This document shows positions 45,146 to 56,904 of a DNA stretch of 64,000 bases, piece after piece. The translations under genes were made by a program, and so were the position numbers. The notes below the pieces were generated by a model. The model was not told the DNA's origin and searched no databases. It saw only the letters and a list, made by a program, of their open reading frames with translations. The DNA lies in contig CP110632.1 in the NCBI GenBank assembly GCA_026210745.1, forward strand, positions 3,533,001 through 3,597,000, given 5' to 3'. The DNA comes from Exobasidium rhododendri (Eukaryota; Basidiomycota; Exobasidiomycetes; Exobasidiales; Exobasidiaceae). Every line of letters starts with the position of its first letter. Position 1 is the first letter of the stretch.

Positions 45146-48100
45146 ATGGTCGGTCCGGCTCCTGAGGATGTTCCGTCTCTCAGAAGCTTGAGCAATATCA
45201 GCGCCGAAACCACGTTGGCACTTCTGCGAGATCGATTCTATTCATCCTTACCATACACCTCACTCTGCGACTCCATCCTCATCTCGTTCAATCCATTCTC
45301 GAGCGCAGGCAATAGGAACAGCGACGACACTTTACGAGAATACACGAAAGATTACAGACAAACGACTAAGGGCAGTCGAGTAAGATTACCACCCCATGTC
45401 TTTCAGACAGCATGTGACGCCTACTACTTCATGCAGAGAACAGGACAGGATCAGAGCATACTATTTGCGTAAGTTCTTCCACATTTGAGTGCAATGGGTG
45501 CCTGTGTGACTGTGGACCAAATCAAACAGCGTATGCTGACTTCTCCTTTGTTCGCACAGCGGCGAGACGGCCTCGGGAAAGACCGAAGTACGAAGGTTGG
45601 CGATCCGGGCCCTGATCAACCTGAGTGCTGCACCGATTGGCAAGAAGGGGTCCAAGCTGGTTATGCAAATACCTTCCGCTGAGTACATCTTGGAAAGTCT
45701 TGGCAACTGTCACACGCTGGACAACCCCAATGCCTCACGATTTGGCAAGTACACTGAACTCCAATTCTCGGAGACGGGCAAGCTAGTAGGGTCAAAGACA
45801 CTGGATTACTTTCTAGAGAGGAGCAGAGTCGTCTATAGCAGTGGCAACGCCAATGAAAGGAACTTTCATGCTTTCTACTACTTGGCTGCGGGTGCATCAA
45901 GTGAGGAGAAAGAATTCTTACAATTAAGTGATGCTCACAACTTTCGATATCTTGGCTCGTATTCAAGATTGAACAAGGAAATCATTCGCCAGGATGCTAG
46001 TCACTTTAACAGACTCAAGCAAGCATTCAAGTATGTAGGTTTATCAAAAAGGCAGGTCGCCTCCATCTGTCAAGTCTTGGCTGCTATACTTCACCTTGGA
46101 AACATTGACTTTACACACGAACATCAGGGCACGCAAGATCCCGCAAAGATTCGCAATGCAGATACACTTGAAACAGTTGCTGGCTACTTGGGAGTGACTG
46201 CAAAATCACTGGAAGAATCGCTGACCTTCAAGACCAAATTGATCAGGAACGAAGTTTGCACTATCCTTCTCGATGTAGACGGAGCATCGAACAATCGAGA
46301 CGACCTTGCCAAGTCACTTTATTCTCTGCTGTTTGCCTGGATCAACGAGTATCTTAATGAGAAGCTGTGTCGTGATTCTTTTGAGACGTTCATTAGCTTG
46401 CTCGAGATGCCAGGATTCCAGAATCTACCGAGGAACAATTCTCTGGATCAGTTCTGTGTCAATTTTGCCAATGAACAGCTTCATCGATTCATGCTGAAGA
46501 CGATCTTTGAAAGCAAGACTGACGAGTATCACGACGAAGGCATTGATCACTTGTCTCCCTCGATTACATTTGCTGATAATGCAGAGTGCATTCGATTGCT
46601 GACCAATCAACCGGGAGGATTGGTACACATCATGGATGATCAGGCTAGAAGGATGCCGAAGAAGACGGATCAAACGATGGTAGAAGCATTTGGAAAGCGG
46701 TGGAGCAATCATGTCAACTTCCGAGTCGGACCAGCGGATCGAAGTGGATTCAGTACATTTACCATCAGCCATTTCCACGGTCCAGTGAATTACACCAGCG
46801 AGGGGCTACTTGAAAAGAACAGCGACGTCGTCAGCCCTGACTTTGTTTCTCTGCTCCGAGGAATGACGCTGGAAGAATCAAAGGAGAAGCTGGGCTCTCA
46901 GAGTGTAGGATCCAACGTTGCCTTCATTCGAAGCTTGTTCAACACCAAGACTCTTCATACACAAGCTCACCCGAAAAGCGAGCAGACCATAGTCGCTGCA
47001 CAACAGTCAGTGAAACCGTTGCGAAATCCTTCTGTCCGTCGATCGAACCGAACAGGTGGAACGATTCGAAGAGGAAATACGCTGCGAAAGGGTGGCAAGA
47101 ATGAAGGGGAAAAGGGCGGCGGCGATGATGATGACTCGGACGACGAGGGAAGAGGCGACGAAGACAATGGCTTGACGGCAGCAGAGGCAAAGAGCAAGAG
47201 TGAAGGTATCCGATGCATTGCAGGAGAATTTCGAAGTGCCATTGACTTGTTGTTGAAAACGTTGAGTGAAACGAAACCTTGGTTTGTGATCTGTCTGCGA
47301 CCGAATGACAATCGACTACCCAATCAGATCGACGGCAAGACAGTCAAGGAGCAGATCAAGAGCTACAGTATTCCAGAAATGACACTCAAGATGATGAATG
47401 AGTATAGCGTCAACATGACGTACGAAGAGTTCTGCGAGCGGTACGCCACCATTGCCATGCTCTCTGCCGCACACCTGAGCGGTGCCGTGGGAGGGGAGGC
47501 AAAGCAGAAGTTTGGTGCGGCAAAGGAAGTGATGAGTTGGTCTGACAACGAAGCTATTGCAGGTCGGGTCAAGGTGTTTCTGTCTCATGCCGCCTTTCGC
47601 GAGCTGGAGGATGAGCTGAGGAAAGAAGATCCAGATGAAGTCGAAGCAAATCATCGAAAGTCGATCATGGATGCAGATGCTTTTGCTCGTGGGGAGGTTG
47701 ATCCCTTTTCACCGTCTGGAATACTGGAAGACACGGGACTCGTGACGCCTGGTGAAGGAGTAGGTGGTTTTGCTGTAGGATCGTATGGAGACCCGTTCAA
47801 GGAGTCATCCTCTTCCGCCGCTCTGCCATTGGTTAGCAATCGAGATGACATGATGGACGACTCAAAGAGTGCCTATACCGACTTTACCGGCATGATGGAC
47901 GCGCCTAGATATCCTAGGGGAATGACTGGCTCGGCATCTATCGTGGGCTCAGAGGCCTACGCTCCCTCTCGCAACATGTTTGCCGGTGGCGGACTCGATG
48001 AAAAGAATGGGCATTTGCAATCCACAGCCATCGATGAAACTACCGAGGTGGCCGCTGTTTCATCCTCTCGACGTCGTTGGGTAGCAATCACGTGGATGTG

Positions 48101-50926
48101 CACCTTCTACATTCCTTCGTTTGCGTTGAAGCGATGTGGACTGAAGAGACCAGACATACGCATGGCGTGGAGGGAGAAGTTGACGATCAATCTGATGATC
48201 TGGTTCGTCTGTGGGAGTGCCATCTTTGTCATTGCCGTACTGGGAAACCTGATCTGCCCGAAAGAGCACGTTTACAACAGTTCGGAGCTCCAATCGCAGA
48301 CAGACAACACCATGCTGACTGCCATCCGTGGGGAGGTGTTTGACCTGACGTCCTTGATCAACACTCATCGAAGTATTGTGTCGATCGTGTCGAAGAACTC
48401 GCTAGAGAGCTACGCCGGAGTGGATGCGACGGGCATCTTCCCTGTCCAAGTAAATGCGCTGTGCAACGGAGTGGACGGCACCGTCAGTCCGTGGGTGCAA
48501 TTGAGCAACTCCAACACATCCGACGTCAATGCACAGTACCACGACTTTCGAGCCGTTCACCCAGAAGACACAAGGTCAGACTGGTACTACGAATCGATGA
48601 TCTTGATGCGTTCCAACTGGAGGAAAGGCTTCATGGGCTACACGTCTGATGCGATTTCCAACCTCATCTCGGACGGCAGATCTGTCGGTGTCTATCGTGG
48701 GGGCGTGTACGACGTCACTAGCTACGTCACCCAGGGGTATAAAGGAGCACTTCAGGCACCAGATGGTCAACAGGTTCCTTCGGGCACAAACGCTGCCTTC
48801 ATGTCGAATGCCATCATCCAATTGATCAATCAGAACCCCGGTCAAGATATCACGAAACGCTTGGATTCGCTGCCCTTGTCGGACGCCGTTCTGCAACGAC
48901 AACGGGTCTGCCTGCGCAATCTCTACTTTATCGGAAAGCAAGACAATCGGAACTCGCCCGCGTGTAAGTTCTCCCGCTACATCCTTCTTGCTCTCTCTTT
49001 GGTCATGGTTGCCATCATTGGATTCAAATTCTTGGCAGCCCTGCAATTTGGCAGGGCCAGGAAACCGGAGGACCATGACAAGTTTGTCTTGTGTCAAGTG
49101 CCGTGCTACACAGAAGGAGAAGAATCGATGAGGAAGACGATTGACTCGCTTACCGCTCTCAAGTACGACGACAAGCGGAAGTTGCTCTTTATCATCTGCG
49201 ACGGCATGATTGTAGGTTCAGGAAACGATCGGCCGACGCCACGAATCGTGCTCGACATTCTGGGAGCCGACCCGAACCTGGATCCTGAACCACTTAGCTT
49301 CATGTCGTTGGGCGAGGGAAGCAAGCAGCATAACATGGCAAAGGTGTACAGTGGATTGTATGAGCATCACGGTCACGTTGTTCCTTACATTGTCGTCGTC
49401 AAGTGTGGAAAGCCGACGGAACGTCAACGACCAGGCAACAGAGGCAAGCGAGACTCACAGCTGGTCTTGATGCGATTTTTGAACAAGGTGCACTTTGGCT
49501 CGCCCATGAACCCGATGGAGCTGGAGATCTACCATCAGATCAAGAATGTCATTGGCGTCAATCCCAGCTTCTACGAGTACATCCTGCAAGTAGACGCCGA
49601 CACCGAGGTGGAGTCGCTCTCCTTGAACAGGTTTGTCAGTGCGTTTATTCACGACAAGAAGGTGATTGGACTGTGCGGCGAAACGAGCCTGAGCAACTCC
49701 AAGAAGACCTTTATCACCATGTTGCAGGTGTACGAGTACTTTATCAGTCACTACCTCGCCAAGGCGTTTGAGAGTCTGTTTGGATCAGTGACGTGTCTGC
49801 CGGGGTGCTTCTCCATGTTCCGCGTTCGTACGCCAGACACCCATCGACCGCTCTTTGTCGCCAATAGCGTGCTGGAGGAGTACTCGGAGAATCGTGTCGA
49901 CACGCTGCACACAAAGAACTTGCTTCACCTGGGAGAAGATCGTTACCTTACAACATTGGTCTTGAAACACTTTGGAAATTACAAGACCATCTTCGTTCGC
50001 GACGCCAAGGCCATGACGACTGCACCGGAAGATTGGGCCGTCTTGCTCAGTCAGAGAAGAAGATGGATCAACAGTACCGTGCACAATTTGTACGAGCTGC
50101 TCAGTACACCTGGCTTGTGTGGATTCTGCCTCTTCTCGATGCGCTTCATCGTCTTCATCGACCTGCTCTCGACGATCATCGCTCCAGTCACGATGGTGTA
50201 CGTCATCTACCTCGTCATCTTGGTGGTCGTCGATCATGCAACGATTCCTACGACCAGCTTGATCATGTTGGCGGCCATCTACGGTCTGCAGATGATCATT
50301 TTCCTGTTGAGAAGACGATTCGACATGATCGTCTGGATGCTCATCTACCTGCTCGGTCTGCCCATCTGGACCTTCTTCCTTCCTCTCTACTCTTTCTGGC
50401 ACATGGACGACTTTTCATGGGGAAACACTCGTGTGGTCATGGGCGAAAAGGGAGAAAAGATCATCACACACGACGAGGGCAAGTTCCACCCTTCCGAGAT
50501 CCCTCAGCAGACCTGGCACTCGTACGAAGAAGAGCTGTGGGAGCGCAACTCTACTCGATCGATTGGTTCACTGTTGATGGAGGCGGCGAATGGAGGTGGC
50601 GATTCCAAGTCAAGGGCGCCTACGACGTACACTCCCAGCTTATACGGTGCCAATCCTCTCGCTCATCGCGGTTCACCAGTGTATGGTCACAGTCCGTCCG
50701 GATCGCAATTGGGCATGCCCAGCAGCAGGATGGGATCGCAAGTGAACTTGATTAGCAGCAGTGCCAGCGGTTACTTTGGTCAGACGCCGGGCTACGAGCA
50801 CGCAGGACGACGATCCTCCTCCTTTGGCCTCGGTGGCGGGGAAGTGATGATGCTACAACAGCAAGGATCCCGATCTGGCTTCGCCACTCCCGTCATGTCT
50901 ATGTACGGAATGCCGTCTTTCACTTC

Positions 50927-50962
<36 letters not shown>

Positions 50963-51350
50963 GCACCAACAGCAAATGGCCCTTCAATCGCACTACGGCA
51001 GCCGAGCAAACTCCTTGTATGGCATGCAGATGCAGCAGCAAGCTTTGACGCCTGCTCAGCAACAGCAGCAGTACTACCTGCAGCAAAGCGACACTGGCAA
51101 GCAAAGCGGTCGAAGTACACCGGGCGGCGACATTACAGAGATGCCTTTGATCGACACAACTATCCGCGGAATCTTACCGGCTGATGCGACGATCGCTCGA
51201 GACATTCAATCGATCATCATGTCGTCTGACCTGGCCACCATGACCAAAAAGATGATTAGAGCTCAATTGGAGGAAAAGTATCAAGTCCCCATCTCGAGTA
51301 AGAAGACGTTTATCAACGAGACCATCGATCAAGTCCTTGCTGAGGTGTGA
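45146..51350 (+). CDS. Class V/VII chitin synthase with myosin-like motor domain
   Basis: Makes chitin from UDP-GlcNAc at the plasma membrane; the myosin-like head helps deliver the enzyme to growth sites. Exons are 45146-45468 and 45560-51350, giving 2,037 residues. The motor comes first: the P-loop GETASGKTE is rebuilt over the intron (~residue 109), switch I reads NASRFGK, and the switch II region reads LLEMPGFQ. A basic/Gly/Asp-rich insert follows. Then come a membrane segment (MIWFVCGSAIFVIAVLG), a cytochrome-b5-like region and the GT2 synthase core. The core includes CQVPCYTEGEES, QVDADTEV, EDRYLTTL and QRRRW (~residue 1604). C-terminal membrane helices and a Gln-rich linker with ~10 consecutive Gln (50931-50960) lead to a C-terminal DEK_C domain. 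In Ustilago the comparable protein is Mcs1. Confidence 0.95.
50931..50960. repeat. CAG/CAA repeat coding polyglutamine
   Basis: Seven CAG followed by three CAA codons encode ten Gln in the linker between the chitin synthase membrane domain and DEK_C. More Gln-rich stretches follow up to about 51085. Confidence 0.85.
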
Positions 51351-51698
51351 CGAAGAGAGTACTTTCAGCCCATTCTTTCCCCGCCTTATTATTTGAAACC
51401 CCTTTAAAATATTCAATTTTTCCCTCCTCCTCAATCACTCATCCCTCCCCCTCAGCAACCTCATATCTACGTCATGTCACGAAGTCGTTCAATCAATCCA
51501 TTAATCAATCAAAAGCCCTCTCCATCTAATTGTAGTTTACATTTGATCCGCTCTCCTTTCCCTTGTCATCAATACTAGCGTCCAATATTCTCATTCTCCC
51601 CTTCGCCTTCTCTCCCTCATGAGAAATTGGTTGGTGAATGAAATACTCGTCCCGCTTTTCATTGTAAGATTCTGCCTCTATGATTAGACGCCGTCAGA
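51351..51698. other. Convergent 3' regions
   Basis: Spacer between the chitin synthase stop and the stop of the J-protein gene. It is CT-rich with no ORF of note and probably holds both 3' UTRs and polyadenylation signals. Confidence 0.5.
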
Positions 51699-53167
51699 TC
51701 AGATCAATGGTCCGAATTCCACACCGAAATCTCGCAATCTTTCGCAGCTGTCGAATTTTTCACTTCTGATCTTCCTTTCCAGATCAGGTTTCGCACCCCA
51801 ACCAAGCGTTCCCCAAGTGGCCTGAATTCGTCTCTCTTGGTACTGTCGATGCCTTTCACAGTCACTGTAGAGCAGAGTCTTGTACGATTTCTCCACTCTT
51901 CTTTCGAAATCTCTCAACTTCGATGTGACTTTCGGATCGTTTGGCGCAGAATTTGCCTCGATGATGAAAGGATGGGCGTTCCATGCATTCGGATCGACGT
52001 GATACTGAACATTGTGAGCTGGTGTCATTCTTGGTTGCCGATAAAGACCCTGCGGTTTCCACGTAAAGCCGGGATCAGGCGTGCTGAAGAGAGTCGGTGC
52101 GTAAGACAACAGACTGAAGAGGCCAAGGATAATGATGGGCAGGAGCTGTAAGAGGACCGGTGTCGATTCTTGCTCATTGCGATTGCCCGCCCCTCCTTCT
52201 GCTGCTCTTGCTCTTCTTTGTTGACCGCCGAATTGTGCAGTCCTCATTCCACCACCCGGTCCGCCAAAGGAGAAAGTCGTCCCTCCTCCGCCAAAGCCAT
52301 TGCCCATACCTCCTCCAAAGAACATGTTGAAAAGGTCTTGCGGGTCTATCTCTCCGTTCATTCCACCACCACCCATCCCTGATCCATACGTCCTAAATGC
52401 TGGTGCACCGGCTCGATTACTTCCACCACCGCCGCCACCTCCCCCACCTCTTGCATCTGGATCGCCTCCGTAGCGATCGTACACAGCTCTCTTGTCTCCA
52501 TCAGATAAGATAGTGAAGGCCTTTGAGACAACTGACAAGATCCAAGTGACTTAACGATCAGCAGTGGTTGATATGGATCACACGAGAAAGACTCACTCTT
52601 GAAAGCTTCGTCAGCACCTGGCGCTCCGTTCTTGTCAGGATGAAGCTGAAGAGCGAGCTGAGAATGCAAGGCATCGAAGGAGGCATGTATGGTAAGTCCC
52701 TCTAAAAGGCGTAAATCGTTCAGCTAGATCACCGTACTGACCTTTCTATAACCCTTCTTTATTGCATTCTCATCAGGATTGTCTTCCTTCACCAGCAGCA
52801 ACACCGCGTAGTAATCGTGCTCCCTTCCTGCCTTATGGACTTGTGCTACAACTCTCGACTGCTCCCTCGTATACTCCCTCTTCGGTGCCGCTGGTTCCGT
52901 CTTCTCACTCGTTCTTTTCCTCGTTCCTTCTGCTGCTGTTCCATTGACTTTGCCATTCGTATTCGACGTACCTGCCGACGATGAACCTTGCGCACGACCT
53001 GGCATGTGACCCTTCTCCAGACTTGTGAGAAGCACCTTTGCCTTGCTCAAAGAGGGATCAATGGCAAGTGCCTTTTTGGCCCATTTCAGTGCTCCTGGCA
53101 AGTTGCCGGATTCGCTGTGTTTCATTGCCAAATCATAAGCCTTAGCGGCATCTTCTGGTGATGACAT
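51699..53167 (-). CDS. ER membrane J-domain co-chaperone, DNAJB12/HLJ1-like
   Basis: Type III J-protein expected in the ER membrane with its J domain in the cytosol, recruiting Hsp70 for ER-associated degradation. Reverse exons are 53167-52742, 52657-52597 and 52531-51699, giving 439 residues. The N-terminus has a TPR-like helix pair (AAKAYDLAMKHSESGNLPGALKWAKKALAIDPSL). The J domain spans two introns: HDYYAVLLLVKEDNPDENAIKKGYRK, then LALQLHPDKNGAPGADEAF carrying the HPD, then IVSKAFTILSDGDKRAVYDRYG. A Gly-rich linker follows. One membrane helix (VLLQLLPIIILGLFSLLS) leads into the DUF1977 domain typical of DNAJB12/B14. Confidence 0.92.
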
Positions 53168-53570
53168 CTCTTGCTTAATCTGAATCTAATTCGCAGCGAA
53201 CAATGGCAAGGCCTGTCTCCCCCGAATCTCTTACTTCCGAGGGTGCTCGTTTGTATGGTCGAGGAATGGTCGCTGTACTGCTGCTAAACTCGCTGTCGTT
53301 GATGTGTAGCCCACTCTAAGCAGGAGCCGATTCTAAGTTTATCTGCTCTCTGTGCGAATTGGTACCGACCGGTATGCACTTAGGCTCTCGTGACGGCCTA
53401 GCAGACGGTGAAGGTGAGCTTGTAGAGAAATCTTTGTCGGCCGATTCACGATCTTTAAGAAAGTTAGAGTTGTGCATAATTTTGGAATTTAGTAAAGGGA
53501 AGGCAAGGCTTCGCATGCTGCCAAGTGATTCACACTTCACCCCGAATCGAGGTACGTACCGTACTTCAGG
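53168..53570. other. Divergent promoter region
   Basis: Shared upstream region of the J-protein gene (reverse) and the mitochondrial TFB-like gene (forward). No ORF with coding signs. Confidence 0.5.
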
Positions 53571-55742
53571 ATGGCGGGCAGCAGCAGAGGAGCCGCGAGA
53601 GTGTTTATGAATCCGAGACTGCTGTTTCCGTCTCCGTCAATGAGTTTCTCGTCTGCTCAGAGGATAGCATCAGCCAATCTTGGAACACTGGCGGTTACGG
53701 CAAATGAGAAGATCGACGTGGAAGGGGCAATAAAGCCGGAAAAGACGAGACGCACGAAGCTGGAGATGATTGAAGTGAGGCGGACAGCAAAGCCGAAGCA
53801 GGCAAGACGCACGAAATTGGAGATGATTGCGGCGAGAGCATCAGCAAAGCCAAAAAGGCCGAGACGGACGAAAGCGGAGATGGATGCGATCAGAACGACA
53901 GCAAAGCCAAAAAGGAAGAGAAGGTCGAGAGAGGAGATGGATGCGATCAGAGCGACAGCAAAGCCAAAAAGAAAGAGAAGGACGAGAGAGGAGATGCTTC
54001 TGGGGCCTGCCAGGCTTAGAAAATATAAGGACAAGAAGGTCCCATCAGCAAAATCGCTTTCAAGGCAGTCATCTAAATCAGTTCAGTCATCTCAATCGGT
54101 TCAATCATCTCAATCGGTTCAGTCATCTCAATCGGTGGCTGAAGTCGCTGAAGTCAAAAAGTCTCAAAAGACAGATAGTGGTAGAAAAGAGAAGGTCAAG
54201 AAGAAAGATATGGAATTCATTGCAGATCCCAATTCTTCCTTTCCTCATCTGCCAAATGCAAGAGAATGGGATCTCTGTTTCAAAAAGGGGGGCGGATGGA
54301 GATACAGTAATCACTTCTTCTTGGGAAATGAAAGCACTATAGAGTCGGTCGTAAAGGCAATGGAGCTCGAGAAGAGGGCAAAGGCGGTGGGAGGTAAGTT
54401 GACAATCTTGGAGGGTTACCCTGGTCCGGGGACAGTGACGAGAAGATTCTTGAAAGATGAGAATGTGGAAAAGGTCGTTTCAATGGAAAATCATCCCAGC
54501 TTTGCTCCTTGGCTAAAGGTGAGTGCCAGCTAGTGAAGAGCGAACGAGAGGATAGAATTACACGACTTTCATTGCTGACAAGATCATCTCCCGTCAGACT
54601 GTATCATGCGACAAGACCTTGGGTGACTCTATAGCGGAACACGAAGTCATACAAGAATCATGCTACGACTGGAGCACGTATACGGAAGTACTCGAGGCCG
54701 CTTGGCTTGACAAGGTTCCGAATGTAAAGGAAATCAGGCAAAATACTGGCGATCACTCTTTGGCTCATTCTTCGAAGGACTGGACGGGTCAGTGACCTTT
54801 TCGCGGTGGGAAATTTGAAAGCCAAGGAAGCTCACTTCTTTTTTCCTTTTTCGACTTTACACAGGCGAATCTCCTCTCGTATTCTTTGCCCATCTCCCAA
54901 GCACGGTCCATGGAGAGCAGTTGATGGCGCAATTCATCTCTGCGATCGCCAATCGCCTCTGGCTTTATCGATACTGTCGAATGCCGATGTATTTTGTTTG
55001 TTCAGAGCATATTGCCAGGGTGAGGATGACGCAGCGTGGTTGTTTGCTGCCCATCATGAAGAAGAATTAACTCACGTCTCCATTCTTCTTGCCCAGCGAT
55101 GTGTGGCTGAGCCTGGGGACAAGCTCAGAGGAAAGTTGACTGCTCTAGCACAAGCTCTCGGTGAGCCGCGAATCGTGCTCTCTGCGGAGAATTTCTTACC
55201 GCATGGGGATCACTTCTGGCCTTCGAAGTCAACGGTTGGTCCACGCCTCCCTTTGTCAAAGGGAGGCATTGCAAAGGGCAAGCTATCTTCTGGACTCTCC
55301 AAGACGGACAATTGTCTGCTCTTGATCGAGCCAAGGTTGGAACCGATGGTGACGGGAATCGACATGGAAGCCTACGATTTCATCCTTCGAAATCTCTTCG
55401 TTTTGAAGAAGACTGCTGTGGGAGAGGCACTGACGCACATGGCACCAGGTGCTTCCAGCATTCTAGGAAAGATGAGAGCAGGTCATCCCGCCATGACGTC
55501 TGTGGGTGCAGTCGAGATTGACCCAGACGAACTGGTCGAGAATCTCACCATACCAGAGCTGGTCGGGTTGGCTAAGATGTTTGAGAGATGGCCATTCAGG
55601 CCGACTCATCTGTTCGAGGTGAGTTCTGTTCTCCCCCCAGAGACTTAAAATTATTGCTCACGTTTGCAATCATTCTCCATCTTCCATTCCCTCTTCTCTC
55701 TTCCAGGAAGGAAGAATTCAGCACGTCGAAAAGCATCGTTAA
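53571..55742 (+). CDS. Mitochondrial rRNA-dimethylase-fold protein (mtTFB/Mtf1-like) with basic repeats
   Basis: The KsgA/TFB fold serves as a mitochondrial transcription factor (Mtf1) or 12S-type rRNA adenine dimethylase. Exons are 53571-54518, 54598-54787, 54865-55019, 55097-55618 and 55707-55742, giving 616 residues. The N-terminus is rich in Ser/Arg/Leu and looks like a mitochondrial presequence. Next come five 19-residue basic repeats and a Ser/Gln repeat. The methyltransferase part has the SAM-like loop LTILEGYPGPGTVTRRFL, then MENHPSFAPWLK, VFFAHLPSTVHGEQLMAQF, CLLLIEPRLEPMV and DFILRNLFVLKKTAVGEAL. The usual GxGxG loop is present only in altered form (EGYPGPG), as in Mtf1-type proteins. 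A transcription-factor role is therefore favoured over a methylase; this is inference. The repeat block is the unusual part. Confidence 0.8.
53733..54017 (+). repeat. Five tandem 57-nt (19-residue) coding repeats
   Basis: Residues 55-149 of the mtTFB-like protein consist of five units following KPK..RRTK.EM..R..A. Units 4 and 5 share KPKRKRR[ST]REEM; unit 1 is the most diverged (KPEKTRRTKLEM). The units are strongly basic with a conserved Glu-Met pair. They look like repeated nucleic-acid-binding hooks; this is inference from charge only. Confidence 0.9.
54081..54134 (+). repeat. Three 18-nt coding repeats (VQSSQS)
   Basis: Three near-identical units encode VQSSQS in the linker before the methyltransferase-like domain of the mtTFB-like protein. 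The copies differ by a single synonymous change, which suggests recent slippage. Confidence 0.9.
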
Positions 55743-55868
55743 AAAAAAGATAGGTCCTCTCCGCAATCCGGTCGGCCTTTCTCACTGTCCCGGCATCACC
55801 CTCTATTCATATCTCCCAAAAACCTGCTACAACATCCTTGCTATTCCGTACTATACAATAAGCTCGCC

Positions 55869-56630
55869 TTACGAAATAATAGTCTTCACTGCTTTCTGAT
55901 AATCACATGTGTCACCCGCATTTGTTGCCACTTTCCTCCACCGCACCACCCCACCTTGATCGACCGCAAATCCGCCTGAGAAATAGGTCGTATCGTAAGC
56001 AGTGGCTTCTATCGGAATCAATCGCATCAGCTGTTGGCTCACCTGAATTCTGCCATCGATTTGATCCTTGCCCCGTGGTGGTATTCTTGATGCCCTTGGA
56101 AGCTAAATTTCGCAGCTCAGTCACCATGCTCATGGAGAAGAGGCCAGAATAGCCTAATTGCCCGATCCCAAACGAATCGTAAATTTTGTATTCTGGGTCT
56201 GCAATCACTTTGACTTGATTTAAATTTGCAAATTTAGGTTTGCTGATGGGCAACAGTAAGAGATCAAGGGCTTATTAGAGGGGATACCAGTAAAAAAAAA
56301 AAGGAGAAGGAAGCAAGAAGGAGGGAGAGGATGATGCCCTAAAACTCACCCTATTCTTTCAAACCAGTCATCGACCACCTCTTGTTTACTGTGTGACACA
56401 ACAATGACGTGCACATTTGGATACCGCTTCTGTACCTCGCCTAGCGATTTCAACTCTGCTTCGGCGAAGGGGCAACCACAGTGTCGAACAAAAGCTATCA
56501 GGTGAAGGTTCTTGGTGAAAGATACTCCTTCAATGGCAGGTGCCTGCTCTCCGACCTCGGGCACATTCGACGGCGTACCCTTATGACCAGGCAAGAGCGA
56601 TTGCAAATCGTAGGGAAGGTAAGCAGTCAT
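55869..56630 (-). CDS. Thioredoxin-fold peroxiredoxin-like protein (AhpC/TSA_2)
   Basis: Member of the peroxiredoxin-like PRXL2/AhpC-TSA_2 family, presumed thiol redox proteins; substrates are unknown. Reverse exons are 56630-56350, 56242-56043 and 55975-55869, giving 195 residues. The thioredoxin fold is seen as VGEQAPAIEG, then LHLIAFVRHCGCPFAEAEL with the active-site Cys, then VHVIVVSHSKQEVVDDWFERIG. The second exon starts KPKFANLNQVKVIADPEYKIYDSFGIG. The last junction rebuilds RWQNSG-GFAVDQGGVVRW, the family's C-terminal motif, which supports the small third exon. No targeting signal is visible. It converges on the mtTFB-like gene (126 bp between stops). Confidence 0.85.
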
Positions 56631-56904
56631 CGGTAATTATCACGAAGGGGGTTTGCTGCAAGGTGAAGATGAGGGATGGGAGAAGAATGGCGGAAGTGCT
56701 CAATTAGTGTGGAGAAGAAGAGCGGATATGAATAGCAGTCGTGCACGGGCCAACGAGCATGCTGTTGTATAGATCAGTTCAACGAAGGATGGCATTTGCA
56801 ATTCTTCGAGGCGGCCTTATGGTAAGGGAACAATAGATTCATAGCACAGATGCATTACACAAAACAGGAGAGTAGTGGGACGCATTTCAGTCGACCTTGT
56901 ATCA

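Noticed and set aside
50033-50755. 240-codon forward ORF within the chitin synthase
   Set aside because: Out-of-frame shadow of the QRRRW and membrane region of the synthase, which is intact in its own frame.
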